From an uncultured Lentisphaeria bacterium (lineage in GTDB: Bacteria > Verrucomicrobiota > Lentisphaeria > JABSQK01 > CAJWLW01): a stretch of DNA of 9,542 bases. Position 1 is the stretch's first letter. Each line of letters starts with the position of its first letter. The position numbers were made by a program, and so were the translations under genes. A model generated the notes under the pieces. It searched no databases, had not been told where the DNA came from, and saw only the letters and a program-made list of their open reading frames with translations. The DNA is taken from assembly GCA_913042885.1 (NCBI GenBank), contig CAJWLW010000183.1:1-9542 (forward strand), in the 5' to 3' direction. Below are positions 1 to 6,369 of the stretch, piece after piece.

Positions 1-1394
1 AAGATCTTGTGACCGTGTTCGTGCGCGCCTTTGATCGACCGCTGGTAGTCCGGCACCATGAACGTTTCCGGGTCCCAGGTCATCAATCCCTGGCGGTGCA
101 GCAGGAACTCGCGCGGGGTGAAAAACCATTGCTGGTGCCGGTCCGTCATCAAGGCGCCGGGGTGGGCCAAGATGGGATAATCCAGCAAGTCACCCACGAT
201 ATCCAGAAAGTCGTTGCCGCAAGCGACCCAGACTTTGCCACCACCGTCGTGGATCGCCTGGAAGCTGTCACGCTCCGAGCGCAGTCGCTCGCCGGAGAAT
301 TCATCGCCCCCCATGAAACAGGCGTCGGTATAGCCACGGGCCCTGACCCAGTCGACGACCTTTCGGGTCGCTTCGGTGCTGCTCCTTTTCTCTTCTTCGG
401 TCAGCGCACCTTCCTTCATAATGACGCCACCACCGTCAAACATGAACAGCGGCACGCCCTTCGGCATGCCCGCCTTTTCGCGGATATCCAGGACGAAACT
501 CAATACTTTGAATTCGGGTTCCCCGTCGGCGTCGAGGCCGGCGCCGTAGTAGCTGACTGGATTGGTGCAGCCGTGCTCGACCATGTTGCGGCATTCCGCC
601 AGGTACTGTTCGGGAGTGACCGCGTTGTAACGCTCGACGAGATTCTCCGGCATGCCTGGGTAATTCACCATAGTCGGATAGTAGGCGCCGTAATGAAACT
701 GCGGCGGCTGCAGATCGAACGGCGGCACGGTGACTTCGAGGGACAGGGTCTTTGTCGGGCCGTTTGCGGCCGTGACCGTCACGGTCGACCGATAGGTTCC
801 CGATGGTGCATCATCGGGCACATGCACAGTGATCCAGAACTGGCGAAAATCCGTGACGTCCCCCGGTTGCAGAGTATCCGTGTCGATCAGTTCTTTGAGG
901 AGTTGGTTGATCTTGCTGTGCCCTGCCTTGTATTCTGCGAGGGAAGCCGGTTTACCGTCCGGCCGAATGGGCCCCTTGGTCAGCTCGCGGAAGTACCTGG
1001 GAGTGTGCTCGACGATCTGCATCATTCCCGGGTCGTGCACCAGCACCCACGGCAGGGTTTCAAACGTCCAGGTGATCGCCATGGTAAACTTCTGCGCGAT
1101 CCGCACGTCGACGGTCGCAGCGGGCAGCTCGCCGCCGGCACCTTTCAGAGGGCCGACCTTTACCATCACCTGTTTTAACGGTGCATCGGTCTCGACGAGG
1201 AACGATGCCGGCTCGTATTCGCCGCGGGCGCACATAACAGACATCACCGTCTCGTCGCGGCACTCGATCGGCAACGCTTCGCCTTCCAGAATCGGGTTGT
1301 CGTTGATTGGCGGGTCGATGACGTAGGTGCGGTAGTCGGCACCTGTCGATACACCAGTAAGGAGGAGTCCGAGCAGCAGGTTTCGTGGGATCAT
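1..1394 (-). CDS. Secreted GH123/DUF4091-like glycoside hydrolase, C-terminus cut off by window edge
   Basis: The minus-strand frame is open from ATG at 1394 to base 1: 464 codons with no stop, so the gene is partial at its 3' end. The start is supported by a Shine-Dalgarno AAGAGGT (1399-1405) five bases upstream and by a signal peptide at residues 1-19 (hydrophobic LLLGLLLTGV, likely cleavage after STGA). Residues ~45-225 look like a beta-sandwich: RGEYEPASF at 57-65 and VPDDAPSGTYRSTV at 192-205 are typical of the N-terminal domain of GH123-like and DUF4091 proteins. From ~235 a barrel-like catalytic part begins (HYGAYYP, then AECRNMVEHGC at 266-276). Asp364-Glu365, in CFMGGDEF at a strand end, is the best candidate for the acidic pair that GH123 enzymes use in substrate-assisted hydrolysis of N-acetylhexosaminides. 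Inferred role: extracytoplasmic glycan or amino-sugar cleavage. It is divergent from the dehydratase operon. The coding region is certain, the broad family fairly secure, the substrate unknown. Confidence 0.85.
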   Translation of the reverse strand, partial: MIPRNLLLGLLLTGVSTGADYRTYVIDPPINDNPILEGEALPIECRDETVMSVMCARGEYEPASFLVETDAPLKQVMVKVGPLKGAGGELPAATVDVRIAQKFTMAITWTFETLPWVLVHDPGMMQIVEHTPRYFRELTKGPIRPDGKPASLAEYKAGHSKINQLLKELIDTDTLQPGDVTDFRQFWITVHVPDDAPSGTYRSTVTVTAANGPTKTLSLEVTVPPFDLQPPQFHYGAYYPTMVNYPGMPENLVERYNAVTPEQYLAECRNMVEHGCTNPVSYYGAGLDADGEPEFKVLSFVLDIREKAGMPKGVPLFMFDGGGVIMKEGALTEEEKRSSTEATRKVVDWVRARGYTDACFMGGDEFSGERLRSERDSFQAIHDGGGKVWVACGNDFLDIVGDLLDYPILAHPGALMTDRHQQWFFTPREFLLHRQGLMTWDPETFMVPDYQRSIKGAHEHGHKI

Positions 1395-1552
1395 GATAAC
1401 CTCTTATTTGTTGTTCAAATCTCGCTAGCTTGAAAAAGTAAATGCAACTACGTCGATTGCAATGTGCCGGGTTCTGATGCGGCGGGCCAGGGGGTGCAGA
1501 AATTGTCTTGCCTTTGAATTGGGACCTCGCACAACACAATGGAAGATCGCCA

Positions 1553-1628
1553 GGGCCTGTCCCCTGAAAATCGGGCCCGAAAATTTAGTATCCGATAATT
1601 TGCACTTGGAATTTTTCCATAGAATTCC
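1553..1628. repeat. Cluster of three short inverted repeats, AT-rich
   Basis: Three consecutive dyads lie within 76 bp: GGGCC (1553-1557) with GGCCC (1574-1578), AAATT (1581-1585) with AATTT (1597-1601), and GGAATT (1608-1613) with AATTCC (1623-1628). The first loop contains TGTCCCC, a word often seen in dispersed REP-like intergenic elements. The last two dyads fall in a patch clearly richer in A and T than the flanking genes. It could be a degenerate dispersed element, a promoter region or a structured RNA; the sequence alone does not decide. Confidence 0.4.
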
Positions 1629-1754
1629 TTCGCCCGTTTCCCAGTGCCACCCAAGTGATGGCCCGACAAAATAAACGCTGACGCGGGCCCCGATGCCCGG
1701 CGGCTCGAGATGGCCCGTCGAATTCACCTGCTGCGGCAGTAAGGCATTACTACC

Positions 1755-1770
1755 AGTTTCACAGTTTCAC
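1755..1770. repeat. Perfect tandem octamer AGTTTCAC x2
   Basis: AGTTTCAC occurs twice head to tail without a gap, at 1755-1762 and 1763-1770, about 265 bp upstream of the dehydratase start. Short direct repeats in a promoter region can be regulator half-sites, but no third copy was noticed and no regulator gene is in the window. Function is inference only. Confidence 0.35.
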
Positions 1771-1846
1771 GATAAGGAGCGATCGCAGAACGGATAAAGG
1801 ATGTGGTGCCCGTGTTACTGCTGACCTATGGTCGAAGGGGCCTTGA

Positions 1847-1924
1847 ATGATGAACAGGGAAACGATCAGATACATCTGCCCGCACGTGCCCCCGTTTGTG
1901 GTGGACAGCACGGTTGAACGGTAG
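1847..1924 (+). CDS. Possible 25-residue upstream ORF or gene remnant
   Basis: Two adjacent ATG codons (1847 and 1850) open a frame that ends at TAG 1922-1924, giving 25 residues starting MMNRETIRYICPHVPPF. AAGGGG (1836-1841) lies 5 bases before the first ATG. The peptide has no signal sequence or recognisable domain. Lying ~110 bp before the dehydratase gene it could be a leader peptide, a remnant of a longer gene, or chance. I rate chance as likely as either alternative. Confidence 0.2.
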   Translation: MMNRETIRYICPHVPPFVVDSTVER

Positions 1925-2020
1925 GTTTACCCAAGTTATGTTGGGCTCTTCCCATCGGGGGAGGCTTCCTCGAAGATAAAGCAAGACCCGGCATGTCGAT
2001 GGGTAGCGGCAATGGGATGA

Positions 2021-2026
2021 AAGGAG
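2021..2026 (+). promoter_or_regulatory. Ribosome binding site of the dehydratase gene
   Basis: AAGGAG lies seven bases before ATG 2034. It is the strongest Shine-Dalgarno in the window and fixes the dehydratase start. Confidence 0.8.
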
Positions 2027-2033
2027 AAAGAAC

Positions 2034-3191
2034 ATGAAGATCACAGCAGTCAAGTGGTTTGCACCGACCATCACGGCGAGAAGCGTATTCTTGGTCAAGA
2101 TCGAGACGGACGCCGGGATATACGGGCTGGGTGAGGCAGGGACAGTCAGCCGCGAGAAAGCCCTTGGCGGGATGATCGACCATTTCGCCCAGTTTCTCGT
2201 CGGCATGGATCCACGGCGCATCGAGCACATTTGGCAAACCCTCTATCGCAGCCAGTATTTTGAGGGCGGCACGGTTATGGCTGCGGCTGTCTCCGCGGTG
2301 GACATCGCTCTCTGGGACATTCTGGCCAAGTCCTTGAATGTTCCCGTCTATCAGCTCCTCGGCGGGCGGTCCCGGGATTACGTCACTTGCTTTGGGGACG
2401 CCGGCACACTCACAAGCGAGAAGTGCGTTGAGGAGGCTCAGGGGCTTGTTGAACGGGGTTTCCGCACGATTCGCTTCAATCCCGGGATGGCGACGGAGGG
2501 ATGGAGTCAAGAGGGTGACGAGCCGTACGAGCCGCTCGAATCGCTCGAGCTCGCCGCTCATTGGCTGGGGGAGGTCCGAAAGACCCTCGGGCCGTCCATC
2601 CAGCTCAGTATTGACGTGCACCATCGTTTCTCAGTCGCCGAAGCAGCCCTGTTCTGCAAGAAGGCTGAAGCTGCGGACCTCATGTTCGTGGAGGAACCGA
2701 TCCGAAGTGAGAACCCGCGAGCCTACGCCGCCCTGCGTCGAATGACCGATATGCCCTTCGCTATCGGAGAGGAGTTCTCCAGCAAGTGGGCATTCGTACC
2801 CTTCATAGAGGAGGGGCTCATGAACTTTGCCCGCCTAGATCTGTGCAACGTGGGAGGGTTCACGGAATCGAAAAAGGTCGCCGGATGGTGCGAGGCCCAC
2901 TATATCGACGTGCTACCCCACAATCCGCTCGGGCCGGTTTCCACCGCTGCCGCCGTCCACTTCTGCACCGCCATCAACAATTTCGCGGTGCTCGAGCCGA
3001 GTGGGTGTTTCGCGAGTTACCCGAGTGATCTCTTCCCCGAAAGTCCAGTCCTGGACGGAGATAAATACCGGGCCAATGAGAGTCCCGGGCTGGGAGTGAC
3101 CTTTAATGAAGATGCGGTGGCAGATTACGCGTTTAACTATTACGAAGCACCGCACTGGAATAGGCGTGACGGATCATATACAAATTGGTGA
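2034..3191 (+). CDS. Mandelate racemase/galactonate dehydratase-like enolase-superfamily enzyme
   Basis: This 385-residue cytoplasmic enzyme has full family length. Residues 1-~115 form the capping domain (TDAGIYGLGEAG at 25-36; SAVDIALWDILAK at 87-99), and the rest is the modified TIM barrel. Predicted Mg2+ ligands are Asp194 (in LSIDVHHR), Glu220 (FVEEP) and Glu246 (AIGEE). The His296 base in LPHNPLGPVSTAA pairs with Asp269, and Glu321 closes the site, as in the mandelate racemase subgroup. Asp194-x-His196 and PHNPLGP match the D-galactonate dehydratase (DgoD) pattern, and the C-terminus (PGLGV, then NYYEAPHWNRRDGS) is also DgoD-like. At the position of the usual second-strand base the sequence is Arg147-Phe-Asn149. 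Expected reaction: proton abstraction next to a carboxylate and loss of water from a sugar acid to give a 2-keto-3-deoxy acid. The exact substrate is unknown; specificity in this family is not predictable from motifs. The downstream dehydrogenase starts 6 bp after its stop, so the two are very likely cotranscribed. Confidence 0.93.
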   Translation: MKITAVKWFAPTITARSVFLVKIETDAGIYGLGEAGTVSREKALGGMIDHFAQFLVGMDPRRIEHIWQTLYRSQYFEGGTVMAAAVSAVDIALWDILAKSLNVPVYQLLGGRSRDYVTCFGDAGTLTSEKCVEEAQGLVERGFRTIRFNPGMATEGWSQEGDEPYEPLESLELAAHWLGEVRKTLGPSIQLSIDVHHRFSVAEAALFCKKAEAADLMFVEEPIRSENPRAYAALRRMTDMPFAIGEEFSSKWAFVPFIEEGLMNFARLDLCNVGGFTESKKVAGWCEAHYIDVLPHNPLGPVSTAAAVHFCTAINNFAVLEPSGCFASYPSDLFPESPVLDGDKYRANESPGLGVTFNEDAVADYAFNYYEAPHWNRRDGSYTNW

Positions 3192-3197
3192 AAACGC

Positions 3198-4220
3198 GTG
3201 AGCGGTGTTGACAACTGGAAGGCAGTGTACGGATCCGGGGTGATCGTGCGAGAGTGTCGCGCGCTTAGCTCCTACGTCGGGGTGACGTCGCCAAGTGCGT
3301 GGCGTGCGGTTGCTCCCCTGCTGCCTGTTCCACCGGTCGGAAACGCGTTCGTGACAAGCCAGGAGGAAGAATACCTGCTTGACCTGGTTCAGAAGCTGCC
3401 CCAGGCTGAACTGGTCCTGACAGTCGGAGGCGGCAAGGCCCTCGATGCAGGCAAGTTCGTTGCCTGGAAGAGGGACCTTCCCTACGTGATGATTCCCACC
3501 ATCGTGTCAACCGGGTCGGTCTTCCAGCCGTTCGTTCCTACCAGACACAATAACAAGATTCACAGGGTCATTGAGACAAGTTCGCCGGAATGCGTGCTTT
3601 TCGATACGGACGTTATCGGCGCCGCGCCGCCGCACCTTAATGCGGCAGGGATGGCGGAGTGCATCTCCTGGCTCGGCTGCATTGCCTCGTGGCGATGGTG
3701 GAGTGCCGCGGGGTTGGGCGGCCCCCCCTGGGATGAGGAGATCGCCGGGGAAACACACGAGTGGGTTCGCCAGCGCGTGAGCGCCTACGCGTCGGACCTG
3801 GATTCGGAAGGGCGGCCTGGCGAGCGCGGGATCCGCACTGCAGCGGAGGTCAACCGCGAACGCCACCACCTGCGGCTGTCCTTGCTGGGGGCCGCTCATG
3901 CCCTTTGTCATATCTTTGAGAACACCTTCCTTTGGACGCACGGCCGCGATCTTTACCACGCTGAAGGCGTGGCCCTTGGCACACTCTTGGGTTGTCACCT
4001 TTACGGCTGGGGGTTCGATGAAGCGAAGGAGCATTTTGCTGCGTGCGGCACTCGGTTTCGCCCCCGGGAGATCGGTTGCACCTGGGACGAGGTGCGCGCG
4101 AGCTTCAGCCGCATCCCTGAGCATGCTGACCACCTTGAGTGGGCAGAAACCTTCTTCCACAAGCGTTCGTTATCCGATGAGACCTTCCAGGAGATGGCAC
4201 GGCGCATTGACGCCGATTGA
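3198..4220 (+). CDS. NAD-dependent dehydrogenase, glycerol-1-phosphate dehydrogenase/AraM-like
   Basis: This protein has 340 residues. The start is GTG at 3198, six bases after the upstream stop, with a weak GGTG (3187-3190) as ribosome binding site, so translation is probably coupled to the dehydratase. It belongs to the dehydroquinate synthase-like/iron-containing alcohol dehydrogenase superfamily. The NAD-binding turn is VGGGKALDAGKFVAW (76-90, Asp83), followed by PYVMIPTIVSTGS (95-107) and a metal-site half-domain. The match to glycerol-1-phosphate dehydrogenase and AraM is best around FDTDVIGAAPPHLNAAGMAE (135-154). Metal-ligand candidates are Glu154, His234 or His238, and His254 (LYHAEGVALGTLL). 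Unusually, the first position is Glu, where the family normally has Asp in a GxGD motif. Residues ~158-182 are Trp- and Gly-rich (ASWRWW) and lack the usual sequence. The likely role is oxidoreduction of a polyol, polyol phosphate or keto-sugar linked to the dehydratase pathway. The superfamily is secure; the substrate is not. Confidence 0.85.
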   Translation: MSGVDNWKAVYGSGVIVRECRALSSYVGVTSPSAWRAVAPLLPVPPVGNAFVTSQEEEYLLDLVQKLPQAELVLTVGGGKALDAGKFVAWKRDLPYVMIPTIVSTGSVFQPFVPTRHNNKIHRVIETSSPECVLFDTDVIGAAPPHLNAAGMAECISWLGCIASWRWWSAAGLGGPPWDEEIAGETHEWVRQRVSAYASDLDSEGRPGERGIRTAAEVNRERHHLRLSLLGAAHALCHIFENTFLWTHGRDLYHAEGVALGTLLGCHLYGWGFDEAKEHFAACGTRFRPREIGCTWDEVRASFSRIPEHADHLEWAETFFHKRSLSDETFQEMARRIDAD

Positions 4221-4238
4221 AGCGCCTGGATTTTTTTT
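4201..4238 (+). terminator. Possible intrinsic terminator after the dehydrogenase gene
   Basis: GGCGC (4201-4205) can pair with GCGCC (4222-4226) across the stop codon, followed four bases later by eight consecutive T (4231-4238). A competing hairpin, CGGCG/CGCCG (4200-4215), overlaps it. The long loop (16 bases) and the gap before the T run weaken the call, but the position at the end of a rightward operon facing a leftward one fits. Confidence 0.4.
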
Positions 4239-4268
4239 GGACAGGTAGTTGACGCAATATTTCTCCGG

Positions 4269-4291
4269 GATTGCCTGCCGCGTCAGGAATC
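4269..4291. terminator. Hairpin between the convergent operons
   Basis: GATT-G-CCTG (4269-4277) pairs with CAGG-AATC (4284-4291): eight base pairs, one bulged G and a six-base loop. On the plus strand a T run follows after seven bases (4299-4304), inside the 3' end of galE. On the minus strand it sits five bases past the galE stop but is not followed by a U run. It may serve as an inefficient or factor-assisted terminator, or protect 3' ends. Confidence 0.35.
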
Positions 4292-4295
4292 GCGC

Positions 4296-5279
4296 CTATT
4301 TTTTGTAGCCGTCGGGGCGTGCCGAGTGCCATGTCCAGGCGGTCTCAATTATCGTCTGCAGCTCCGGAAATTGTGGCTGCCAGCCGAGTACCGCTGTTGC
4401 TTTGGCGGCATCCGCGATCAACCGCACTGCGTCGCCCGCGCGGCGCGGTGCGATGACGACCGGTATTTCCCGGCAGCTGATCCGGCGTGCTGTCTCGATT
4501 ACCTCAAGGACGGAGTAGCCGGTGCCGTTGCCGAGGTTGATTGCCTCCGAGCTGCCGCCGTCCCGCAGGTGTCGCAGCGCTTTCAGGTGGGCCTGGCCGA
4601 GGTCAGCGATGTGGATGTAATCACGCACCGCCGTCCCGTCCGGCGTGTCATAGTCGTTGCCGAACACGGTCACCTGTGGCCGCTGTCCGAGGGCTGTCTG
4701 CAGGACGATCGGAATCAGGTGGGTCTCCGGCCTGTGGTCCTCGCCGCATCCCGGCAGCGCTCCGGCGGCGTTGAAGTAGCGCAGCGCCACGAATCGCAGG
4801 CCGAACGCTCTGTCATAGTCGATCAGCACCCGCTCCAGCATGAACTTTGACCAGCCGTACGGGTTGCATGGCGACTGCGGGTGCGTCTCGTCGATCGGCA
4901 GGTGTAGCGGTTCACCGTAGGTGGCGCAGGTCGACGAAAAAACGATGTATCGGACCGCCGCGGCCTGCAGCGCCGCCAGCAGTGTGAACGCCTGTGCCAC
5001 GTTGTTGGAGTAATATTCATGCGGTTTTTTTACCGACTCGCCGACATCCGTAAATGCTGCGAAATGGATGCAGGCCTCGATCTCGTGTTCGCGACAGATT
5101 CTCGTGACCAGCGCGGTGTCACCGACGTCGCCCTCATAAAACGGGACGCTTGCAGAAACCGCGGCGCGGTGGCCCTTCGAAAGGTTGTCGAGCACCACGA
5201 CCTGCTCGCCCGCCTGCTGTAGCAGCACCACCGTCACACTGCCGATGTATCCGGCACCGCCTGTTACGAGAATAGCCAT
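4296..5279 (-). CDS. galE: UDP-glucose 4-epimerase
   Basis: This 327-residue protein is a typical short-chain dehydrogenase/reductase-type GalE that interconverts UDP-glucose and UDP-galactose in the cytoplasm. The N-terminal Rossmann motif TGGAGYIGS is at 6-14, with Asp31 (VLDNLSKGH) next to the NAD ribose. [10 protein letters not shown] (74-83) is the GalE-type nucleotide loop. The catalytic Tyr141-x-x-x-Lys145 is in PYGWSK, and the usual active-site Ser/Thr is Thr117 in [17 protein letters not shown] (167-174), [14 protein letters not shown] (214-227) and [12 protein letters not shown] (246-257) are conserved UDP-sugar-binding segments. Length is close to the usual 325-340. The start is the first ATG of the frame and agrees with the family N-terminus, although no clear Shine-Dalgarno precedes it. 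As the last gene of the kinase-peptidase-galE block, 46 bp after the peptidase, it probably supplies UDP-galactose for surface glycans; the link to the kinase is positional only. UDP-N-acetylhexosamine activity cannot be excluded. Confidence 0.95.
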   Translation of the reverse strand: MAILVTGGAGYIGSVTVVLLQQAGEQVVVLDNLSKGHRAAVSASVPFYEGDVGDTALVTRICREHEIEACIHFAAFTDVGESVKKPHEYYSNNVAQAFTLLAALQAAAVRYIVFSSTCATYGEPLHLPIDETHPQSPCNPYGWSKFMLERVLIDYDRAFGLRFVALRYFNAAGALPGCGEDHRPETHLIPIVLQTALGQRPQVTVFGNDYDTPDGTAVRDYIHIADLGQAHLKALRHLRDGGSSEAINLGNGTGYSVLEVIETARRISCREIPVVIAPRRAGDAVRLIADAAKATAVLGWQPQFPELQTIIETAWTWHSARPDGYKK

Positions 5280-5325
5280 GGAATGAATATAAGCGCATAC
5301 CGGGCGCGTGCCTTGCGGCGCATTG

Positions 5326-6369
5326 TCATTCGGTGGCCAGCGCAGTGATTACCGGTATCAGGTTGGCAATGACACGCGCGAAGCGGTCGTAGTCGATCTT
5401 GTCCGGCGTGTCTTCCCGTGTGTGATAGTGAGGATAGCGGAACGGTGCGGTGTCCGTGAGCATGATCGCCGGATACCCGACCTGCCAAAAGGCCCAGTGA
5501 TCGGACCAGCCGATGCCGGGCAGAAAACCGAACGTGGCAATGCCCTCGCATGGAAAATTGTTTTGCGCCCGGAACTCGCGCACAACCCGGCGCACCAGCG
5601 ATCGAGACTTCGTATTGCCGACCACAGCGACGAAGTTGCCGGTGTCCGGATAGACGAGATTGAACGGCGACGGATACTGCTGTTTACCGGGTTCGTCGCT
5701 GTAATAGCCGATGGTTTCCAGACTGAGCATGGCGATTACATTGTCGTTGCGAGCATGGCAGGCTCGGGCATAGACCAGGCTGCCCATCGTCTCCTGGGAG
5801 AAATACGGCGGTTCTTCGTTGGCGAAGGCGACGAAGCGTACGGTGCGGTCGAGGTTTTGTCCCGCAAATGCCCGGGCCAGAGCCAAGGTTGCGACGGTGC
5901 CGCTGCCGTTGTCGTTGGCACCGGGGCAGCCGGCCACCGAGTCGTAGTGACCGCCGACAACGATAATTTCCTCAGGTTTTGTTGTGCCGCGCAGTTCGAC
6001 CGAGAGGTTCTCCACCTCTATGCCGGAAACGTCGTAGGCTTGGTGCTGCACTTCGTAACCCATTGCTGCGAATGCCGCAGCCAGCCAGTCGGCGGCTTGC
6101 TGCAGTTCGTTGCGAGCGGCGAGATTGCGGTTGCCGATTGTCCCGCCCAGGTACGCAAGGTCACGGTGCAGGTCAGCTTTCAGATCTTCTTCGGCGGTGC
6201 TCAGGGGAACAAATGGGCCGGTGTAGGTCTCACCCGGCATGTGTACCATGAAGATGCCACAGCCAGCCGTGATCAGCCCCAGGACAATCAGGAGTGCAAT
6301 GATACGGATCAATGCTTTGCGAGTGCAAAACTGAATGCGTGTCGCCGGTTGCCGGGCACCGGACGTCAT
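5326..6369 (-). CDS. Membrane-anchored M28 family zinc aminopeptidase
   Basis: This 347-residue protein has one hydrophobic segment at about 20-42 ([17 protein letters not shown]). Cys37 in ITAGC is a borderline lipobox because position -3 is Thr, so it may be a lipoprotein or simply N-terminally anchored; either way the catalytic domain lies outside the cytoplasm. M28 zinc-site residues are in order: His141 (GGHYDSV), bridging Asp153 (GANDNGSG), catalytic Glu185 and ligand Glu186 (ANEEPP), Glu218 ([10 protein letters not shown]) and His316 ([13 protein letters not shown]). [13 protein letters not shown] (289-301) shapes the substrate pocket. All key residues are present, so the enzyme should be active on peptide N-termini; some relatives are glutaminyl cyclase-like. 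Its ATG overlaps the kinase stop (ATGA, 6366-6369), which implies translational coupling. galE follows after 46 bp. Confidence 0.92.
   Translation of the reverse strand: MTSGARQPATRIQFCTRKALIRIIALLIVLGLITAGCGIFMVHMPGETYTGPFVPLSTAEEDLKADLHRDLAYLGGTIGNRNLAARNELQQAADWLAAAFAAMGYEVQHQAYDVSGIEVENLSVELRGTTKPEEIIVVGGHYDSVAGCPGANDNGSGTVATLALARAFAGQNLDRTVRFVAFANEEPPYFSQETMGSLVYARACHARNDNVIAMLSLETIGYYSDEPGKQQYPSPFNLVYPDTGNFVAVVGNTKSRSLVRRVVREFRAQNNFPCEGIATFGFLPGIGWSDHWAFWQVGYPAIMLTDTAPFRYPHYHTREDTPDKIDYDRFARVIANLIPVITALATE

Larger units (their letters stand above)
1395..2033. other. Long divergent intergenic region with short repeats
   Basis: This 639-bp stretch between the divergent hydrolase and dehydratase genes holds no convincing protein gene; reading frames in it are short and match no family I recognise. 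It should carry both promoters, but no strong sigma70 pair stood out. Visible structure: a run of inverted repeats in a locally AT-rich patch (1553-1628), a perfect tandem octamer (1755-1770), a possible 25-codon ORF (1847-1924), and small hairpins at 1930-1945 (CCCAA/TTGGG) and 1961-1971 (GAGG/CCTC) just upstream of the dehydratase ribosome binding site. The length and the hairpins near the dehydratase suggest a regulated leader; that is an inference. Confidence 0.7.

Noticed and set aside
9..1178. 389-codon plus-strand frame
   Set aside because: It lies wholly within the minus-strand hydrolase gene, which has a signal peptide, ribosome binding site and family motifs. The plus-strand translation resembles no family.
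1554..1600. Insertion sequence or MITE ends
   Set aside because: The dyads are only 5-6 bp, no target-site duplication was found, and no transposase remnant is present.
1425..1727. 100-codon minus-strand frame in the intergenic region
   Set aside because: No family resemblance, no good ribosome binding site, and it spans the inverted-repeat cluster. Overlapping frames on both strands suggest chance.
1866..2624. 252-codon minus-strand frame
   Set aside because: Mostly opposite the dehydratase gene, which carries all expected catalytic residues; the frame has no recognisable motif.
5280..5325. Separate promoter for galE in the 46-bp gap
   Set aside because: A TATATT-like word is present near 5288, but no -35 box lies at suitable spacing.
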